A stretch of 64,000 nucleotides of DNA from Xylanivirga thermophila (lineage in GTDB: Bacteria; Bacillota; Clostridia; Caldicoprobacterales; Xylanivirgaceae), in the NCBI RefSeq assembly GCF_004138105.1, contig NZ_RXHQ01000014.1, forward strand, positions 1 through 64,000, written 5' to 3'. Positions 33,476-41,125 of the stretch are shown here, piece by piece. The first letter of the stretch is position 1. Every line of letters begins with the position of its first letter. The position numbers were made by a program, and so were the translations under genes. The notes beneath the pieces were generated by a model. That model searched no databases and was not told where the DNA came from. It worked only from the letters and a program-made list of their open reading frames with translations.

Positions 33476-35305
33476 ATGGTGCAAAAAAGAAAAACCCCAT
33501 CTCCTCCACAGGAAGATGTCAGAATCCAAGAGTTTCTGGATATGATTGCCCCCTCGGTCATCAAATTCAACACCGATCACTTTATCTGCGGGAACACCTA
33601 CCGCTGCGTTTGGGCGCTTCGGGAATACCCCACCGCTACCGAGGAACAGGCAATCCTCCGTCACTTAGGTGAAAAGGACGGCGTGACCCTGCGCATCTAT
33701 ACCCGCCATGTTACCCCGGTGGAGGAAAAGAAAATTATCAGCAATGCCGCCAATAAGAACCGCCTAAGCAAATCCAATACCAATGATCTGCAGCAGACGG
33801 TCATGGCCGAAAGCAATCTGCAGGACGTGGCAACTATCGTGGCGCAGGCGCACCGGAACCGGGAACCCTTCATCCACTCGGCTGTGTATATTGAGCTGTC
33901 TGCATACGATCTGGATCAGCTAAAGCTCCTCCAAACGGAAGTTATGACCGAGCTGATTCGTAGTAAGCTCAACGTGGACAGGCTGATCCTCCGCCAGCAG
34001 CAGGGCTTTCAATGCGTGATGCCCAGCGGATTTAATGTGTTTCGTGACCAGTTCGAGCGTGTCCTCCCGGCCTCCAGTGTGGCCAATCTCTATCCCTTCA
34101 ACTATTCCGGCAAGACAGATGCCAACGGTTTCTATGTTGGGAGGGATAAGTTCGGCAGCAATGTGCTGGTGGATTTCAATAAGCGAGCCGATGACAAGAC
34201 CAACGCCAACATCCTGATTCTCGGCAACAGCGGTCAGGGCAAATCCTATCTTCTCAAGCTCATTCTTTGCAATCTGCGGGAATCCGGCATGAATGTGTGC
34301 GCACTTGATCCCGAAATGGAGTACGAAGATTTGACCAACAATCTCGGCGGCTGCTTCATTGATCTCATGTCTGGAGAATTCATCATCAATGTGCTGGAGC
34401 CGAAAACATGGGATGAAAATGGCAGCCCGGAGGATAAGGATGCGCCGCAAACCTTCCGCATCAGCAGCAAGCTCAGTCAGCATATTTCCTTTCTTAAGGA
34501 TTTTTTCAGGACATACAAGGACTTCACCGACCGGGAGATCGACACCATCGAAATCATACTGCAGAAGCTGTACGCCAAGTTCGGCATCAGTGACAGCACG
34601 AAATTTGACCGCCTGACTGCCAAGGATTACCCTATCCTCTCCGACCTGTATGCGCTGATTGAGGAAGAATACAAGAGCTTTGATGAAAGTAGCCGCCAGC
34701 TTTACACTGCAGAGCTTTTGCAGAATATCCTGCTGGGGCTGCACTCTATCTGCAAAGGAGCGGAGTCGAAATTCTTTGACGGACATACCAATATCACCGA
34801 TTCCAGCTTTGTCACCTTTGGCGTGAAAGGACTGCTGCAGGCTTCAAAGAGTCTGAAAAACGCCCTGCTGTTTAACATTTTGTCCTACATGAGCAACGAG
34901 CTTCTGACCAATGGAAACACCGCCGCCAGCATTGATGAGTTCTATCTGTTCCTCACGAACCTCACCGCCGTGGAGTATATTCGAAACTTTTCCAAGCGTG
35001 TGCGCAAAAAGGACTCAGCAGTGATCATAGCCTCGCAGAATCTGGAGGACTTCAACATTGAGGGCATCCGAGAATATACCAAACCGCTGTTCAGCATCCC
35101 GACCCATCAATTTCTGTTCAACGCTGGAAACATTGATGCCAAGTTCTATATTGATACTCTCCAGCTGGAACAGAGCGAATACAATCTGATCCGTTATCCG
35201 CAGCGTGGCGTGTGCCTCTATAAATGCGGCAATGAGCGCTACAACCTGATGGTCAATGCCCCGGAGTATAAGGCAAAGCTGTTCGGAAAGGCGGGTGGCA
35301 GATAA
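33476..35305 (+). CDS. VirB4/TraE-type conjugation ATPase
   Basis: The 609-residue protein has an N-terminal VirB4 region, Walker A GNSGQGKS at about residues 250-257, FMNVCALDPEMEYEDL-like sequence (ALDPEMEYEDL) after it and IDEFYLFL as Walker B, followed by VIIASQN. It powers the T4SS channel at the membrane. ATG 33476 follows GAAAGGAAG; an earlier in-frame ATG at 33383 lies in the leader. The adjoining upstream gene at 31862 supplies the likely N-terminal partner. Confidence 0.93.
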   Translation: MVQKRKTPSPPQEDVRIQEFLDMIAPSVIKFNTDHFICGNTYRCVWALREYPTATEEQAILRHLGEKDGVTLRIYTRHVTPVEEKKIISNAANKNRLSKSNTNDLQQTVMAESNLQDVATIVAQAHRNREPFIHSAVYIELSAYDLDQLKLLQTEVMTELIRSKLNVDRLILRQQQGFQCVMPSGFNVFRDQFERVLPASSVANLYPFNYSGKTDANGFYVGRDKFGSNVLVDFNKRADDKTNANILILGNSGQGKSYLLKLILCNLRESGMNVCALDPEMEYEDLTNNLGGCFIDLMSGEFIINVLEPKTWDENGSPEDKDAPQTFRISSKLSQHISFLKDFFRTYKDFTDREIDTIEIILQKLYAKFGISDSTKFDRLTAKDYPILSDLYALIEEEYKSFDESSRQLYTAELLQNILLGLHSICKGAESKFFDGHTNITDSSFVTFGVKGLLQASKSLKNALLFNILSYMSNELLTNGNTAASIDEFYLFLTNLTAVEYIRNFSKRVRKKDSAVIIASQNLEDFNIEGIREYTKPLFSIPTHQFLFNAGNIDAKFYIDTLQLEQSEYNLIRYPQRGVCLYKCGNERYNLMVNAPEYKAKLFGKAGGR

Positions 35306-35323
35306 TGGGAGGTGAAAGAAAAA

Positions 35324-36367
35324 ATGGACATGAAAGCCCAGCGCTTCGGCATCGAAATCGAGCTGACCGGTATCACCCGTAAGGATGCCGCCGATGTTGC
35401 TGCCGCCTACTTTGGTACAACCGCTGTGTATGATGGTACCTATTACGATACCTACGCCGCCATCGACACCCAAGGCCGCAAGTGGAAATTCATGAGTGAT
35501 GCCAGCATTACCCCGCAGAGGAAATCCGGCGGGCAGACCGTATCTGCTTCGGCAGAATACAAAACCGAGATGGTCAGCCCTATCTGCCGCTGGGAGGATA
35601 TCGAAAAAATACAGGAGCTGGTGCGCAAGCTCCGGGAGGCCGGTGCTATTTCCAACAGCTCCTGCGGCATCCATGTTCATGTGGATGCCTCGCCCTTTGA
35701 TGCCAATACCCTGCGGAATATTACCAATATCATGGCCGCCAAGGAGGATTTGATTTACAAGGCGCTTCAAGTGTCAGTAGCCAGACAGCACCGCTGGTGC
35801 AAGCCGGTGGACAACCGGTTTCTGGAGGAACTGAACCAGAGAAAGCCTCGGACACTGGATCAGGTCAGTCGCATTTGGTACAACGGTGAAAGCCGAAGTC
35901 ATCAGCATTACGATGACAGCCGGTATCACTGTTTGAATCTTCACAGCGTGTTTCAGAAAGGTACGGTGGAGTTCCGCTTATTCAACGGAACCACCCATGC
36001 CGGGAAAATCAAAGCCTACATTCAGCTCTGTATGGCCATTTCCGCACAGGCGCTCAATCAGCGCTGTGCCAGCCGAACCAAGACGCAGACCACCAACGAA
36101 AAGTATACCTTTCGTACTTGGCTGCTGCGTTTGGGGCTGATTGGGGATGAATTCAAGACCGCCCGAGAGCATCTGCTGAAGAATCTGGACGGCTGCATTG
36201 CTTGGCGTGATCCGGCACAGGCAGAAAAACAAAAGGAACGGATGCGGCAGAAAAAAGAAAAAGAACTGGAGCAGGCACGGCAGGAAACTCAGGAAGCCCA
36301 GATGACTGCTTCAGAACCAATCGAAGCCGAGGTAGAAGATGCCCCGGCTTTTACTATGCGAATGTGA
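35324..36367 (+). CDS. amidoligase-family enzyme
   Basis: The 347-residue protein matches the putative amidoligase (COOH-NH2 ligase, glutamine-synthetase-like fold) family: QRFGIEIELTGI at the start, SSCGIHVHVD in the centre and GTVEFRLFNGT later, with a charged coiled-coil-like C-terminal tail. Such enzymes probably form an amide or isopeptide bond on a peptide or amine. The next gene encodes a gamma-glutamylcyclotransferase-type protein, the partner known from other amidoligase loci. ATG 35324 follows GGGAGGTG. Confidence 0.9.
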   Translation: MDMKAQRFGIEIELTGITRKDAADVAAAYFGTTAVYDGTYYDTYAAIDTQGRKWKFMSDASITPQRKSGGQTVSASAEYKTEMVSPICRWEDIEKIQELVRKLREAGAISNSSCGIHVHVDASPFDANTLRNITNIMAAKEDLIYKALQVSVARQHRWCKPVDNRFLEELNQRKPRTLDQVSRIWYNGESRSHQHYDDSRYHCLNLHSVFQKGTVEFRLFNGTTHAGKIKAYIQLCMAISAQALNQRCASRTKTQTTNEKYTFRTWLLRLGLIGDEFKTAREHLLKNLDGCIAWRDPAQAEKQKERMRQKKEKELEQARQETQEAQMTASEPIEAEVEDAPAFTMRM

Positions 36368-36383
36368 ATGTAAGGAGGAAAAT

Positions 36384-36887
36384 ATGACGAAGAACCGCTT
36401 ATATATTGCCTATGGTAGCAACCTGAATCTGCCGCAGATGGCATTCCGCTGTCCCACCGCTAAGGTGGTGGGAACAAGCGAGGTCAAAGGATATGAGCTG
36501 CTGTTCCGAGGCGGCAGCCGTGGAGCCGTAGCCACCATTGAGCCGCTGGAGGGCAGCTCTGTGCCTGTGCTTTTATGGAAGATCAGGCCGCAGGATGAGA
36601 TTGCCCTCGACCGTTATGAGGGGTACCCGAATTTTTACCGCAAGGAAATGCTGGAGGTAGAGCTGAACGGCAAGCCAGTAAATGCAATGGTCTACATCAT
36701 GAATGACGGCAGGGAGTTCGGCGCACCCTCGGATTTTTATCTGCACACCATCGCTGAGGGCTACGAAACCGCAGGCTTTGATACGGATTTTCTGGATCAG
36801 GCGGTGGAGAAATCCATCCGGCTGGCACAGGAGCAGCAGGCTGCAGAGGATGCACAGTTCAGCCTTTGGGAACAGAAATGGTGGTGA
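36384..36887 (+). CDS. gamma-glutamylcyclotransferase (AIG2)-like protein
   Basis: The 167-residue protein starts LYIAYGSNLNLPQM, the GGCT fold signature, and has DRYEGYPNFYRKEMLEV with the conserved acidic region and AMVYIM. The fold cleaves gamma-glutamyl amides. It follows the amidoligase by 16 bp with a GGAGG site, so one enzyme probably makes and the other removes a gamma-glutamyl link. Confidence 0.9.
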   Translation: MTKNRLYIAYGSNLNLPQMAFRCPTAKVVGTSEVKGYELLFRGGSRGAVATIEPLEGSSVPVLLWKIRPQDEIALDRYEGYPNFYRKEMLEVELNGKPVNAMVYIMNDGREFGAPSDFYLHTIAEGYETAGFDTDFLDQAVEKSIRLAQEQQAAEDAQFSLWEQKWW

Positions 36888-36893
36888 TCACCG

Positions 36894-37934
36894 ATGGCAG
36901 ACCCGGCAACCATTACCCTTGCAGTAAAAGCTGCGGTAGCCGCAGCCACCGACAAACGGACGTGGAAAGCGGCAGGCGTGGTCATCGCCGCCATCCTCAC
37001 CCCGTTTATTCTAATCATTGTTATGATCATGAGCCTGCTGTCCGGTACCGCCGAACACAACAATTCCGCTGTGGATTTAACCTTTCACGGAGGCAGTATC
37101 TCCTCACAGGTTCCCGCCGAGTATCGGCAGTACATTGAGAATATGCGAGGCAGCTTCTCTGATTTGGACAGCGCTGTGTTCGAGATTACGCCCATGATTG
37201 AAAGTGGCAGTATCGACAGTACCCGTATAAAGTCCATTTTTTATTCTCTGTATTTCGGCGCTGAAAATCTGCGGATGAACGCTTCCTATTATCGAGCCTT
37301 TGCGGATTGCTTCGTCCGCTACGAGGAACGCACCCGCACCGTCACTGATGTGGATGGCAATGAAACAGAGGAAACCTACGCGGTGGCTGTTCCCATTACC
37401 GACCTGAATGAGATATATGGAAGCCTTGAAAGCACTCTCGGTAAAACCATCACAGAGGAAAACCGGATCAATGCACAACAGATTTACTCCCATGCCAAGT
37501 ACGGCAGAGCCATCCCCGGTGTGGAGGACGGAGAATATCCAGGAGAGATGGGCGATGGTACCTTTCAGGCGTTGATGGAGGAAGCACAAAAATACATTGG
37601 CTACCCCTATGTTTGGGGCGGCTCCTCTCCGCAGACCTCCTTTGACTGCTCCGGTTATGTGTGCTGGGTCTATTCCAAATCGGGCGTATATTATCTGCCC
37701 CGCACCACCGCATCAGGAATTTTCAACCAATGTGCAGTGATTTCACGTGAGGAAGCCAAGCCCGGTGATTTGGTGTTTTTCCAAGGAACCTATGCCTCGG
37801 CTGGAGTCATAAGCCACATCGGAATCTATGTTGGGAATGGCCAAATGCTGCACTGCGGCGATCCAATCGGGTATGCGGACTTGAATAGCCGCTATTGGCG
37901 CAGCCATTTCTATGCCTACGGCAGACTGAAATAG
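36894..37934 (+). CDS. membrane-anchored NlpC/P60 peptidoglycan hydrolase
   Basis: The 346-residue protein has a membrane helix at about residues 27-49, an exported central part and a C-terminal NlpC/P60 domain with YVWGGSSP, the catalytic Cys in FDCSGYVCW near residue 242 and the His in SHIGIYVG. It corresponds to the VirB1-type wall hydrolase that opens the peptidoglycan for the conjugation channel. The N-terminal lysozyme-like domain seen in related proteins is not obvious. Confidence 0.92.
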   Translation: MADPATITLAVKAAVAAATDKRTWKAAGVVIAAILTPFILIIVMIMSLLSGTAEHNNSAVDLTFHGGSISSQVPAEYRQYIENMRGSFSDLDSAVFEITPMIESGSIDSTRIKSIFYSLYFGAENLRMNASYYRAFADCFVRYEERTRTVTDVDGNETEETYAVAVPITDLNEIYGSLESTLGKTITEENRINAQQIYSHAKYGRAIPGVEDGEYPGEMGDGTFQALMEEAQKYIGYPYVWGGSSPQTSFDCSGYVCWVYSKSGVYYLPRTTASGIFNQCAVISREEAKPGDLVFFQGTYASAGVISHIGIYVGNGQMLHCGDPIGYADLNSRYWRSHFYAYGRLK

Positions 37935-37970
37935 CTGCTAAATAAATGTAAAATAAGGAGATGATACGCA

Positions 37971-38909
37971 ATGACAATGAAAGCAATCTTTGAACGAAAG
38001 CCCTCGGATTTCAATCTACGGAGCTTTAAGGTATCAAAAACCATTCGACTTCCCATAGAAATCTTTGAGAATGTGCTGCAAAATCCTCTGCGGGATTATG
38101 CCTTTATTCAGGAAAATATAGAGCAGATGCACTGCGACAGTAGCGGTGTGTATCACTGCCTGCTGCTCACCGGTGAGGGCAGAAATGACGGACTGCTGGT
38201 GGAGTCGGAGGGCTACGGCTACTGCCGGTACGCCTCCTATGTTCCCAACATTTCCGCTCTTACCTTCCCGGCCTTGCAGCAATTCAATCAGAAACTGACG
38301 AAGGCGGTGGATTACATTGTGTCCACCGGAACACAAAATACAACAGAGGGCAACTGGATTATAGGCTTTGATGAGTTGGCACAGCAAACCGGCTTTGAGC
38401 ATGACTTTAACATCACAGATACCCTGCTGGATATGCTCCATGAGCGTGAGGAAGTGGCCAATGTGGAGTTAGATGATAGCAGCATTGACATGTGCTATTA
38501 CCTCAACTTCTGTCCGCAGTACGGCGGTCACCCGGAGGAATCGGAGCCAGAGCAGCTGCCGGAATCCACTATGCCTGTCAGCAGGCTGAAAGATTTGCTC
38601 CATCTCCACTGGGAGGATATCCATCTGCTGCACAAGGATGTGGAGGTGCAGCCTGCCACTATCGTGGAGCTGGATGAACGCACCCTGACCGATGCCGGAA
38701 AAGAGGCATGGACTGATGTTTTGGATGCTGAGGTGGTGAAAATCTACAACGGCTACTACGGTTTGCAGATGGAGCTGGATAAGGTGAAGCCCTCTCGCTT
38801 GGAGGAATTCTCGTCCATGCTTGCCGGGTACTGCCCAGTATCGGATTATGAAAAATGGGTCACCCAAGAGGAAAGCATCCCTTCTCAGTCACCCCAAATG
38901 AAATTATGA
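37971..38909 (+). CDS. conserved ICE protein of unknown function
   Basis: The 312-residue soluble protein (MTMKAIFERKPSDFNLRSFKV...) has no fold I can name. Features are an N-terminal region with CLLLTGEGRNDGLLVESEGYGYCRYA and an acidic C-terminal part ending in QSPQMKL. It follows the NlpC gene with a good GGAG site and is upstream of a small DUF6103-like gene, in the backbone transcript. Confidence 0.8.
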   Translation: MTMKAIFERKPSDFNLRSFKVSKTIRLPIEIFENVLQNPLRDYAFIQENIEQMHCDSSGVYHCLLLTGEGRNDGLLVESEGYGYCRYASYVPNISALTFPALQQFNQKLTKAVDYIVSTGTQNTTEGNWIIGFDELAQQTGFEHDFNITDTLLDMLHEREEVANVELDDSSIDMCYYLNFCPQYGGHPEESEPEQLPESTMPVSRLKDLLHLHWEDIHLLHKDVEVQPATIVELDERTLTDAGKEAWTDVLDAEVVKIYNGYYGLQMELDKVKPSRLEEFSSMLAGYCPVSDYEKWVTQEESIPSQSPQMKL

Positions 38910-38925
38910 AATGGAGGAAAGTACA

Positions 38926-39180
38926 ATGAAAAAAGCAAACTTGACCATCAGCTTTGGCAGCGAAAAGCTGGATGCCCTGACCTATCACATGGGCAAAAAG
39001 GATACGAATTTGCAGACGGAGCTGGAAGATACCATCCAGAAGCTCTACGAAAAGCACGTTCCGCAGGCCACCCGTGAATACATTGACGACAAGCTCTCCC
39101 GTGAGGCCGCCGCCAAAACCAAGCCTAAAAGACCGGTTCGCCCTGCTGCGGCAAGCAGCGCTGAAAACAGTATGGCATAG
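38926..39180 (+). CDS. small DUF6103-like protein
   Basis: The 84-residue protein (MKKANLTISFGSEKLDALTYHMG...) has a beta-helix start and a basic Lys/Arg/Pro/Ala-rich tail. To my knowledge members are filed as DUF6103 and occur next to relaxosome genes in clostridial elements. It could be a small DNA-binding protein for the adjoining structured, oriT-like region. ATG 38926 follows GGAGG. Confidence 0.75.
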   Translation: MKKANLTISFGSEKLDALTYHMGKKDTNLQTELEDTIQKLYEKHVPQATREYIDDKLSREAAAKTKPKRPVRPAAASSAENSMA

Positions 39181-39480
39181 GCAGGCAACACTGTCCGGGC
39201 GTGTAGGCGGCTGTGTTGCCCTGTGTGGCCTTTTGGCAGGCAGAGTGGCATCCTGATACCCTTTAGCATCGTACCGCCACGTTGCGCCCGTGTGGAGAGA
39301 ATGTGAGAAAGCCCCGACTGCGGCGATAAACCCTCAAAATCAGGGCATCCCAGTAGGGTCGAAAGTGGTGCAGGTTAAAGGAGTTATGCTGCTTTGGCAG
39401 CACAACTCCCCTGAACACCGACCGGCAAAGCCGTTCGGGGATTGCGAAGTGACATAACTTTCTGCCCGAAGCCCTGATTT
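39181..39480. other. candidate oriT / structured non-coding region
   Basis: This 300-bp non-coding stretch has many inverted repeats: GGCAACAC/GTGTTGCC (39184-39220); GAGTTATGCTGC/GCAGCACAACTC (39381-39408, one mismatch, 4-base loop); CCCCTGAAC/GTTCGGGG (39408-39440); and a long-range pair AAATCAGGGC (39337-39346) with GCCCTGATTT (39471-39480). CATCCTG at 39249-39255 resembles the nic words of P-type relaxases (ATCCTG). It lies just before the RHH accessory gene and the MobP relaxase, so oriT is the best guess; a structured RNA is the alternative. Confidence 0.6.
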
Positions 39481-39575
39481 GTTATGCTGGTTTTAGAAAA
39501 GAGCAAGGAAAACCGGGAACTTGCGGAGCTTATTCTGCATACTGGACAGAAATCACAGAGAAAAGGAGGTCTTGC

Positions 39576-39989
39576 ATGGCAAAGGAATCGGAAAAAATCC
39601 GCACCGGCTTTTATATTGAAAAGGAAGTGCTGGATCGATGCGATGAGCTACTGGAGCAGGCCAATGTGAAATCCCGAAATGAATTCGTCACCGAGGCGCT
39701 GAAGTTTTATTGTGGGTATCTCACCTCGAAAAAAATTGAAAACTATCTGCTGCAAAGCCTATCCTCCGTCCTCACCGGCACAATCCGGGACACGGAAAAC
39801 CGTCTGGCCAGAATGGATTTCAAAATAGCCACAGAGCTGTCCAAGCTCTCTCATGTGGTGGCATATACTCACGCCGTTGACGAGCATGCGCTCCAAAGCC
39901 TACACTTAAAATGTGTGGAAGAAGTAAAAAGGATCAACGGTGCGGTTGATTTCGAGGATGCATATAACTACCAAAAGCGGCGAACCTAA
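39576..39989 (+). CDS. ribbon-helix-helix relaxosome accessory protein (MobC-like)
   Basis: The 137-residue protein has an N-terminal RHH motif (IRTGFYIEKEVLDRCDELLEQ, SRNEFVTEALKFYCGYL) and a helical C-terminal part. Small RHH proteins of this type bind oriT and help the relaxase. It directly follows the candidate oriT. GGAGG at about 39565 fits ATG 39576. Confidence 0.82.
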   Translation: MAKESEKIRTGFYIEKEVLDRCDELLEQANVKSRNEFVTEALKFYCGYLTSKKIENYLLQSLSSVLTGTIRDTENRLARMDFKIATELSKLSHVVAYTHAVDEHALQSLHLKCVEEVKRINGAVDFEDAYNYQKRRT

Positions 39990-40075
39990 AATGATAGGAA
40001 TTATTTGTTTCTTTTGGGTATGGACTATGGAAATACATTCGTTTATGGTGTGTTGCGAAAGGAGGTAAAAGTGCA

Positions 40076-40363
40076 ATGGAGAAAAATGAAATCTTTGAAA
40101 CAGCTATCCGTGAACTGACGGAAGCTGCAATCAGCAAACGCAAGGAAACCCTCAATGACAGCGAACAGCAGCTCTATGCTGAGGTGATGGCTCTCAGCTC
40201 TCAAGCTCGTGAGATTGTCAAAACGCTACCGGCGGATCAGCAGAAAATTCTCACCGATTATTTTCAGAAAACCAATTTGATTGCCGACCATGAGTGCCAG
40301 CACCTCTATGTGCAGGGTGCAAAAGACTGCGTGGAGCTGTTGAAAAAGCTGGGTGTACTGTAA
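40076..40363 (+). CDS. small helical conserved ICE protein
   Basis: The 95-residue protein (MEKNEIFETAIRELTEAAISKRKETL...) is all-helical and soluble. Similar small proteins accompany relaxase genes in Firmicute elements; the role is not known to me. AAAGGAGG precedes ATG 40076. Downstream the DNA becomes AT-rich where the nucleotidyltransferase cargo begins. Confidence 0.75.
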   Translation: MEKNEIFETAIRELTEAAISKRKETLNDSEQQLYAEVMALSSQAREIVKTLPADQQKILTDYFQKTNLIADHECQHLYVQGAKDCVELLKKLGVL

Positions 40364-40515
40364 GGAACATAGGTGGGCGGCCTCTGCGTAAGCAGGGGCT
40401 GTTTTACATAGACAAAACTGTTTAATGATTTCTTTAGGATTAAATGATATAATATCTTATAAAAAAACATAAATTCAACAAAAAAGATAAACAGGAATTT
40501 GAACGGAGGGATTAC

Positions 40516-41010
40516 ATGATAAGTAAAACTGATGCCATTGAGATAATAACATACGCTGAAGAAAATGGAATTAACATATGGATTGATGGCGGTTGGGGAG
40601 TAGATGCATTATTAGAAGAAGAAACAAGAGCACACAACGACATTGATATATTTGTGGAAGAAAGTAATAGTAAAAAGTTTGTTGAGATATTAAAAGAAAA
40701 AGCTTTTGTTGAAGTTACAGAAGCATATACCACCACATCTCACACGGTTTGGAAGGATACTAAAGATAGGATAATTGACCTTCATATATTTAAGTTCAAC
40801 GAACAAGGATACATTGTTTTTGAAGGAGAAGCATATCCTCCAAAAGTATTTAGTGGTATTGGGAAAATAGGCGATAAAATGGTCAGATGTATTGATGCTG
40901 AAAATCAAGTGTTATTTCATCTGGGCTATGAGCATGATGAAAATGATATACATGATGTAAAACTATTGTGCGAGAGATTTAATATTCCTGTTCCGAGTGA
41001 ATACAAGTAA
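40516..41010 (+). CDS. Lnu-type (lincosamide) nucleotidyltransferase-like protein
   Basis: The 164-residue protein has IWIDGGWGVDALL and HNDIDIFV, the nucleotidyltransferase core with the catalytic acidic residues, and CIDAENQVLFHLGYEHDENDIHDVKLL at the end (in part), in the order of small Lnu enzymes. These adenylylate lincomycin or clindamycin. An aminoglycoside or other small-molecule substrate cannot be excluded. It is AT-rich, unlike its neighbours, has its own GGAGG site and promoter-like upstream sequence, and is resistance-type cargo. Confidence 0.8.
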   Translation: MISKTDAIEIITYAEENGINIWIDGGWGVDALLEEETRAHNDIDIFVEESNSKKFVEILKEKAFVEVTEAYTTTSHTVWKDTKDRIIDLHIFKFNEQGYIVFEGEAYPPKVFSGIGKIGDKMVRCIDAENQVLFHLGYEHDENDIHDVKLLCERFNIPVPSEYK

Positions 41011-41059
41011 CTGACAAATCCCAATTTGTCGAATATCTAACATAATTGTTTTCAATCCT

Positions 41060-41118
41060 AAGAGCGATCATTTACCACGTGGTCGCTCTTTTCTTTTACC
41101 CAAAACGCAGAAAGGAGG
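41060..41118 (+). promoter_or_regulatory. hairpin/U-tract leader of the relaxase gene
   Basis: AGAGCGATC pairs with GGTCGCTCT over a short loop, followed by TTTCTTTT, then ACCCAAAACGCAGAAAGGAGG ending in the ribosome site of the relaxase. The plan matches the leaders at 14112 and 33408. Confidence 0.65.
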
Positions 41119-41125
41119 CGTTGCT

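Noticed and set aside
33920-34786. Reverse-strand 288-codon frame opposite virB4
   Set aside because: It is antisense to a clear VirB4 ATPase and has no ribosome site or recognisable motif.
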